A stretch of 64,000 bases of DNA from positions 299,127 through 363,126 of the forward strand of contig NZ_KB894528.1 in assembly GCF_000374465.1 (NCBI RefSeq). The letters are read 5' to 3'. A program made the position numbers and the translations under genes. The stretch comes from Ahrensia kielensis DSM 5890 (lineage in GTDB: Bacteria; Pseudomonadota; Alphaproteobacteria; Rhizobiales; Rhizobiaceae). A model generated the notes under the pieces. The model made no database searches and had not been told where the DNA came from. It saw only the letters and a program-made list of their open reading frames with translations. Of the stretch, positions 63,693 to 64,000 are shown piece by piece (within the stretch, counting starts at the first letter, position 1; each line of letters opens with the position of its first letter).

Positions 63693-64000
63693 ATGCCTCA
63701 TCCACGATTAGGTGCGGTTCTCCACACGATGCAAACCAATGGCTCCAAGCGCACATTCATTGTGTCTTTATATGTATGGTTTTTGCGAACCATGGCAGTG
63801 CTGTGCCTCATCGCCGCATTGATGAACTGGGCGCAGCTCACTGGCATCACGCAAAACGGCAATTTGCGATTCGATATGCTGGATACCCATTGGCGTATGC
63901 TCAAGACTGTTTTGGCCGTCATTCTGCCTGCTGCTGGTTTGGGCTTATGGATGACCCAATCATGGGGCGTTGTACTGTGGCTGTTTGCAATGTGCCTTGA
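63693..64000 (+). CDS. DUF6163-like membrane protein, 3' end outside window
   Basis: An open frame from ATG 63693, with AAGAGG seven bases upstream, to the right edge (102 codons). It encodes a basic N-terminus (MPHPRLGAVLHTMQTNGSKR), then hydrophobic helices (VWFLRTMAVLCLIAALMNW, KTVLAVILPAAGLGLWMTQS). The middle LRFDMLDTHWRMLKTVLAVIL resembles the DUF6163 proteins I know beside hemB in Rhizobiales. Function unknown. It is divergent from hemB. Confidence 0.78.
   Translation, partial: MPHPRLGAVLHTMQTNGSKRTFIVSLYVWFLRTMAVLCLIAALMNWAQLTGITQNGNLRFDMLDTHWRMLKTVLAVILPAAGLGLWMTQSWGVVLWLFAMCL

Noticed and set aside
1-64000. CRISPR arrays, tRNA or rRNA genes, insertion sequences and prophage genes
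   Set aside because: None was seen. No regularly spaced repeats, transposase, integrase or tRNA cloverleaf-like sequence was recognised by eye. A tRNAscan or Infernal run would be needed to exclude small RNAs fully.

Overview
The window looks like chromosomal DNA of an alphaproteobacterium of the Hyphomicrobiales (Rhizobiales), at moderate G+C (roughly 45-50% by eye). The gene order supports this: ndk / moaE-moaD-pgsA-uvrC, purN-purM, an AI-2E permease with hdaA-ppk-ppx-rnd-aspS, and hemB-bpt with an RDD protein all recall Brucella/Rhizobium-type chromosomes. Family-specific proteins agree: an Omp25/Omp31-like porin, a SAM-methyltransferase-fused ArsR regulator next to metF, a TerB-J chaperone, DUF2293 and DUF6163 proteins, and a zinc-ligand-lacking HemB. 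A marine relative such as Ahrensia or Pseudovibrio is a guess only. I saw no rRNA, tRNA, CRISPR array, transposase or phage gene.

Layout. 1-9.6 kb: an ABC-F ATPase cut by the window edge, a GST, ndk with a strong terminator, a TrhA/hemolysin III membrane protein, the overlapping run moaE-moaD-pgsA followed by uvrC, an SDR, a Ca/Na antiporter and an Omp25-like porin. 9.7-21.6 kb: a second GST, an RNase T2 lipoprotein behind a small secreted protein, rlmJ, purN-purM, a second CDP-alcohol phosphatidyltransferase, the AI-2E permease, hdaA, ppk, ppx and rnd. 21.6-24.7 kb: an accessory stretch between rnd and aspS, described below. 24.7-35.8 kb: aspS, a secreted protein, rluA, an alpha/beta hydrolase, an SDR, DUF2293, arsR/methyltransferase-metF, azoR, an ornithine/diaminopimelate-type decarboxylase, and divergent ridA/tetR. 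35.8-47.5 kb: a cell-envelope zone with an MltB-like transglycosylase, a GH25 lysozyme lipoprotein, a serine hydrolase, two small SLT lipoproteins, an LEA-like lipoprotein, a DjlA-like chaperone and an amidase, interrupted by a fused hydantoinase/oxoprolinase. 47.5-56.9 kb: a NarL-type response regulator convergent with a symporter-linked hybrid histidine kinase, mscL, parC, a zinc-ribbon protein, a second GH25 lysozyme and a glutamine amidotransferase. 56.9-64 kb: a GntR regulator divergent from an SsuD-like monooxygenase, aldo/keto reductase and flavin reductase operon, then an EamA transporter, bpt, an RDD protein, hemB and a DUF6163 protein cut by the window edge.

The most unusual locus is at about 22.55-23.5 kb. 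An Abi-like protein with a HEPN-type RNase motif (RNRLAHHE) is read leftward from a TTG start. Immediately beside it, reading rightward, is a compact unit with promoter-like hexamers, a long hairpin of about 50 nt and a strong intrinsic terminator, with no convincing reading frame. This looks like a small RNA paired with a HEPN RNase, that is, a possible RNA-antitoxin/toxin defence pair comparable in layout to AbiF and its noncoding RNA. Several regulatory dyads are also visible: a SahR-like operator before the arsR-metF pair, an 18-bp palindrome between ridA and tetR, a CtrA box before the serine hydrolase, a perfect palindrome before the response regulator, and an inverted repeat that covers the azoR ribosome binding site.
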